In this document: in pieces, positions 61,962 to 64,000 of the stretch
Position numbering within the stretch: the first letter of the stretch is position 1
Layout: each line of letters opens with the position of its first letter
Assembly (NCBI RefSeq): GCF_003003035.1
Contig: NZ_PVTS01000007.1
Coordinates: 124,001-188,000 of the forward strand
Direction of reading: 5' to 3'
DNA length: 64,000 bases
From: Marinilabilia salmonicolor
GTDB lineage: Bacteria; Bacteroidota; Bacteroidia; Bacteroidales; Marinilabiliaceae
Translations under genes and position numbers: made by a program
The notes under the pieces: generated by a model
Databases searched by the model: none
Told to the model about the DNA's origin: nothing
Seen by the model: the letters and a program-made list of their open reading frames with translations, nothing else

Positions 61962-62602
61962 GACCATCTTTTTCATTAGATCTGTACCTGGTTACCGACC
62001 GGGATCTTTCTTTGGGACGATCACTGACTGAAATTGTTGAAAAAGCTGTTAAAGGAGGTATTACAATGGTTCAACTCAGGGAGAAAAATGCTTCCACCCG
62101 ACAGTTTGTACATGAAGCACTTCAAATCAGGCCCATCCTAAAAAAGAATGGGATTCCTCTGATTATTAATGATCGTGTGGATGTGGCAATGGCCATTGAT
62201 GCCGATGGAGTTCACCTGGGACAAAATGATATGCAGTGGCAGATGGCAAGAACTCTCTTGGGTCCTGAAAAAATCATCGGCCTTTCTATTGAAAATGTGG
62301 ATCAATTAACCGATGCCAATGAGGCAAATATCGATTACATTGGTATCAGCCCCGTTTTCACCACGCCCACAAAAAAGGAGCTATTCAAAGGCTTAGGATT
62401 ATCCGAAACCGGTAAAATTGCAACACTTTCAAAGCATCCATCCGTGGCCATTGGAGGTATTAATAAATCCAATGCGGCAGGTGTTTTAAGCACAGGTACC
62501 AATGGTATTTCCGTAGTTTCAGCGATTTGTTCTGCAGAAGACCCGGAAGCTGCTGCCAAAGAACTGTCCGACATTATTCAACAAGAAAAAAAACAATCCT
62601 GA
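61958..62602 (+). CDS. thiE: Thiamine-phosphate synthase
   Basis: 214 aa. TIM-barrel ThiE motifs: VKGGITMVQLREKNAS, PLIINDRVDVAM, GVHLGQNDM, YIGISPVFTTPTKK and SVAIGGINKSN. It joins HMP-diphosphate and thiazole phosphate into thiamine monophosphate. Start overlaps the thiM stop (ATGA), a coupled arrangement. Confidence 0.95.
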   Translation: MRPSFSLDLYLVTDRDLSLGRSLTEIVEKAVKGGITMVQLREKNASTRQFVHEALQIRPILKKNGIPLIINDRVDVAMAIDADGVHLGQNDMQWQMARTLLGPEKIIGLSIENVDQLTDANEANIDYIGISPVFTTPTKKELFKGLGLSETGKIATLSKHPSVAIGGINKSNAAGVLSTGTNGISVVSAICSAEDPEAAAKELSDIIQQEKKQS

Positions 62603-62604
62603 CT

Positions 62605-63414
62605 ATGAAGCAATACAATACGGTTTTGACCATTGCCGGAAGTGATAGTGGCGGAGGAGCCGGCATTCAGGCAGACCTGAAAACCATATCAGCGTGTGGA
62701 TGCTATGGAATGTCTGTGATTACGGCTATCACAGCACAAAACACCCGGGGAGTTTCTGATATCTTCCAGGTTCAGTTGTCAACCATCGAAAAACAAATTG
62801 ATGCTGTCATGTCCGACATTGGTGCTAAGGCAGTAAAGATAGGCATGTTACACTCTACGGAAGTCATTGAATTGATCGCTCGTAAAATGGAGGATTACAA
62901 TGTCAAAAACCTTGTAATTGACCCGGTAATGGTTGCCACTTCAGGAGATAAGTTACTGCGTGATGAAGCGATACATGCACTTAACGAAATATTATTGCCC
63001 AAAGCCAGGGTCATTACACCCAACATTCCTGAAGCAGAAATTCTTTTGGGAGGAAAACTGGAGCAGCAATGCAAGTTGCCGGAAGCCGCCCAAAAACTCT
63101 CTTCCGGAAGTAGTGCATCCGTATTGCTAAAAGCCGGACATCTCAGTGACAAGGAGTTGATTGATGTATTTTACAATGCGGAGAGCAGCGAAATGATCTA
63201 TCTGAAATCTCATCGAATCACCACTCCCAATACGCATGGCACGGGATGTACACTTTCATCGGCCATAGCTTCATTTTTGGCGGCAGATGAATCTTTAAAC
63301 AAAGCCGTTCGCAAAGGAAAAGATTATATTGAGGGGGCCATCAAAAAAGGCAGGAATTATAAAATTGGTCATGGACATGGGCCCGTTCATCATTTTCACA
63401 AATGGTGGAAGTAA
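62605..63414 (+). CDS. thiD: Hydroxymethylpyrimidine (phosphate) kinase
   Basis: 269 aa from ATG 62605 (MKQYNTV), 2 bp after the thiE stop; an open frame extending upstream overlaps thiE and is not used. ThiD motifs: TIAGSDSGGGAGIQADLKT, ITAQNTRGV, LVIDPVMVATSG and the anion-hole THGTGCTLSSA. It phosphorylates HMP and then HMP-phosphate, supplying ThiE. Confidence 0.95.
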   Translation: MKQYNTVLTIAGSDSGGGAGIQADLKTISACGCYGMSVITAITAQNTRGVSDIFQVQLSTIEKQIDAVMSDIGAKAVKIGMLHSTEVIELIARKMEDYNVKNLVIDPVMVATSGDKLLRDEAIHALNEILLPKARVITPNIPEAEILLGGKLEQQCKLPEAAQKLSSGSSASVLLKAGHLSDKELIDVFYNAESSEMIYLKSHRITTPNTHGTGCTLSSAIASFLAADESLNKAVRKGKDYIEGAIKKGRNYKIGHGHGPVHHFHKWWK

Positions 63415-63450
63415 CCGGGAAATCATGCCTAAAATCATAAGCACCGTACC

Positions 63451-64000
63451 ATGAATACATTTTTAGCGCTGAATACCCCACCTGCCGGACCGTTTACAGG
63501 CGAATTGTGGGAAAGCAACAGATCTTTTACAGATGAGATTATTTACCATCCTTTTTGTAAGGGAATGTCGGATGGTACGCTTCCCGCTGATGCTTTTAGA
63601 CATTATCTGGCTCAAGACCTGTTATATATTGAACAGGACGCCCGGGCATTTGCAATTACAGCCGGTAGGGCCACTACTTACGAGGCATTCTCGTTTTTTA
63701 TGGATATGGCACGGGATGGCCTGGAAATTGAACGGAATCTTCACCGCGATTTACTGCCGTTTTTCGGGGTTGAACGACCGGATAAAATGTCACGAATTTG
63801 TCGGGGTTACACCACTTTTTTGCTGGATACCGCGCTAAAAACTTCGTATCCGGAATCAGTTGCTGCTCTGTTGCCCTGTTTTTGGGTTTACCGGGAAACA
63901 GGCCTGAAAATTCGCAAAGATGCTGTTAAAAAGAACCCATTTCAAAAATGGCTGGAGACCTATTCAGATGAAGCATATGGCAGGTATGTTGAACAATTTA
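63451..64000 (+). CDS. tenA: Thiaminase II / aminopyrimidine aminohydrolase (partial, 3' end outside window)
   Basis: 183 codons visible from ATG 63451; the gene runs off the window (full TenA is about 215-230 aa). Family features: HPFCKGMSDGTLPADAFRHY, the YLAQDLLYIEQDA segment with the pyrimidine-binding Asp, and LLPCFWVYRETG with the catalytic Cys. TenA salvages HMP from degraded thiamine, feeding ThiD. Fourth gene of the operon, 36 bp after thiD. Confidence 0.92.
   Translation, partial: MNTFLALNTPPAGPFTGELWESNRSFTDEIIYHPFCKGMSDGTLPADAFRHYLAQDLLYIEQDARAFAITAGRATTYEAFSFFMDMARDGLEIERNLHRDLLPFFGVERPDKMSRICRGYTTFLLDTALKTSYPESVAALLPCFWVYRETGLKIRKDAVKKNPFQKWLETYSDEAYGRYVEQF

Overview
The window looks like chromosomal DNA from a Bacteroidota bacterium, most likely a marine or anaerobic Bacteroidales/Marinilabiliales-type organism (lineage is inference). 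The evidence: a TonB-dependent receptor with a carboxypeptidase-like N-terminal domain, LytTR and LytS-type signalling proteins, an HU protein, a Na+-pumping methylmalonyl-CoA decarboxylase operon, and many promoters of the Bacteroidota form TTTG-N17-21-TAnnTTTG. No prophage, CRISPR array, transposase gene or integrated element with its own recombinase is visible. Most of the window is housekeeping and transport.

Layout. 1-600: tail of a gene, then a tRNA-Gly/tRNA-Leu unit on the minus strand. 0.95-4.2 kb: a cytoplasmic GH16-fold protein that has lost both catalytic glutamates, convergent with an SLC13-type anion permease. 4.5-11 kb: mazG, then a minus-strand trkA-trkH-tag unit divergent from a cation-chloride-cotransporter-like permease. 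11-13.2 kb: catabolic ornithine carbamoyltransferase and carbamate kinase (arcB, arcC) without arcA. 13.3-17.7 kb: a lipoprotein, ftsK, lolA and a BFD-type [2Fe-2S] protein. 17.9-22.3 kb: mce-mmdA-mmdD-mmdC-mmdB, which would convert R- to S-methylmalonyl-CoA and then to propionyl-CoA with Na+ export. 22.8-28.6 kb: an orphan LytTR regulator, a nitroreductase, a lipoprotein gene broken by one stop codon, and a tricorn-like protease. 28.8-32.2 kb: tRNA-Arg, a possible short RNA gene, and a LysR/YeiH/TauE set for sulfite or related anion export. 32.3-35.8 kb: C69 dipeptidase, thiL, LysE exporter.

36.0-41.0 kb is a phosphate module: a triple 11-bp-spaced TTAACA site (Pho-box-like) ahead of a PiT transporter fused to a PhoU-like domain, then a phosphate-porin-like outer membrane protein and a beta-helix lipoprotein. 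41.2-46.3 kb: LytTR regulator, trmH, hup, an LtaS-like phosphotransferase and a small unknown protein. 46.7-52.6 kb: M18 aminopeptidase, mltF, and a beta-lactamase-fold hydrolase fused to a degenerate GH3 domain. 52.8-57.2 kb: a single-domain receiver and a TonB receptor/TPR/LytS-kinase operon with no LytTR partner. 57.6-60.8 kb: SDR oxidoreductase, YbgC-like thioesterase, M49 dipeptidyl peptidase III. 60.8-64.0 kb: a TPP-riboswitch-controlled thiM-thiE-thiD-tenA operon running off the window end.

The least explained signals are two dispersed repeat families. One is a ~93-bp unit in tandem pairs at 39.4 and 57.4 kb; each unit begins with ATG and the array ends exactly at the start codon of the next gene. 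The other is a ~125-bp MITE-like element with terminal inverted repeats, in three copies (17.8, 41.1, 45.8 kb), always at 3' ends of genes; one copy supplies a gene's stop codon.
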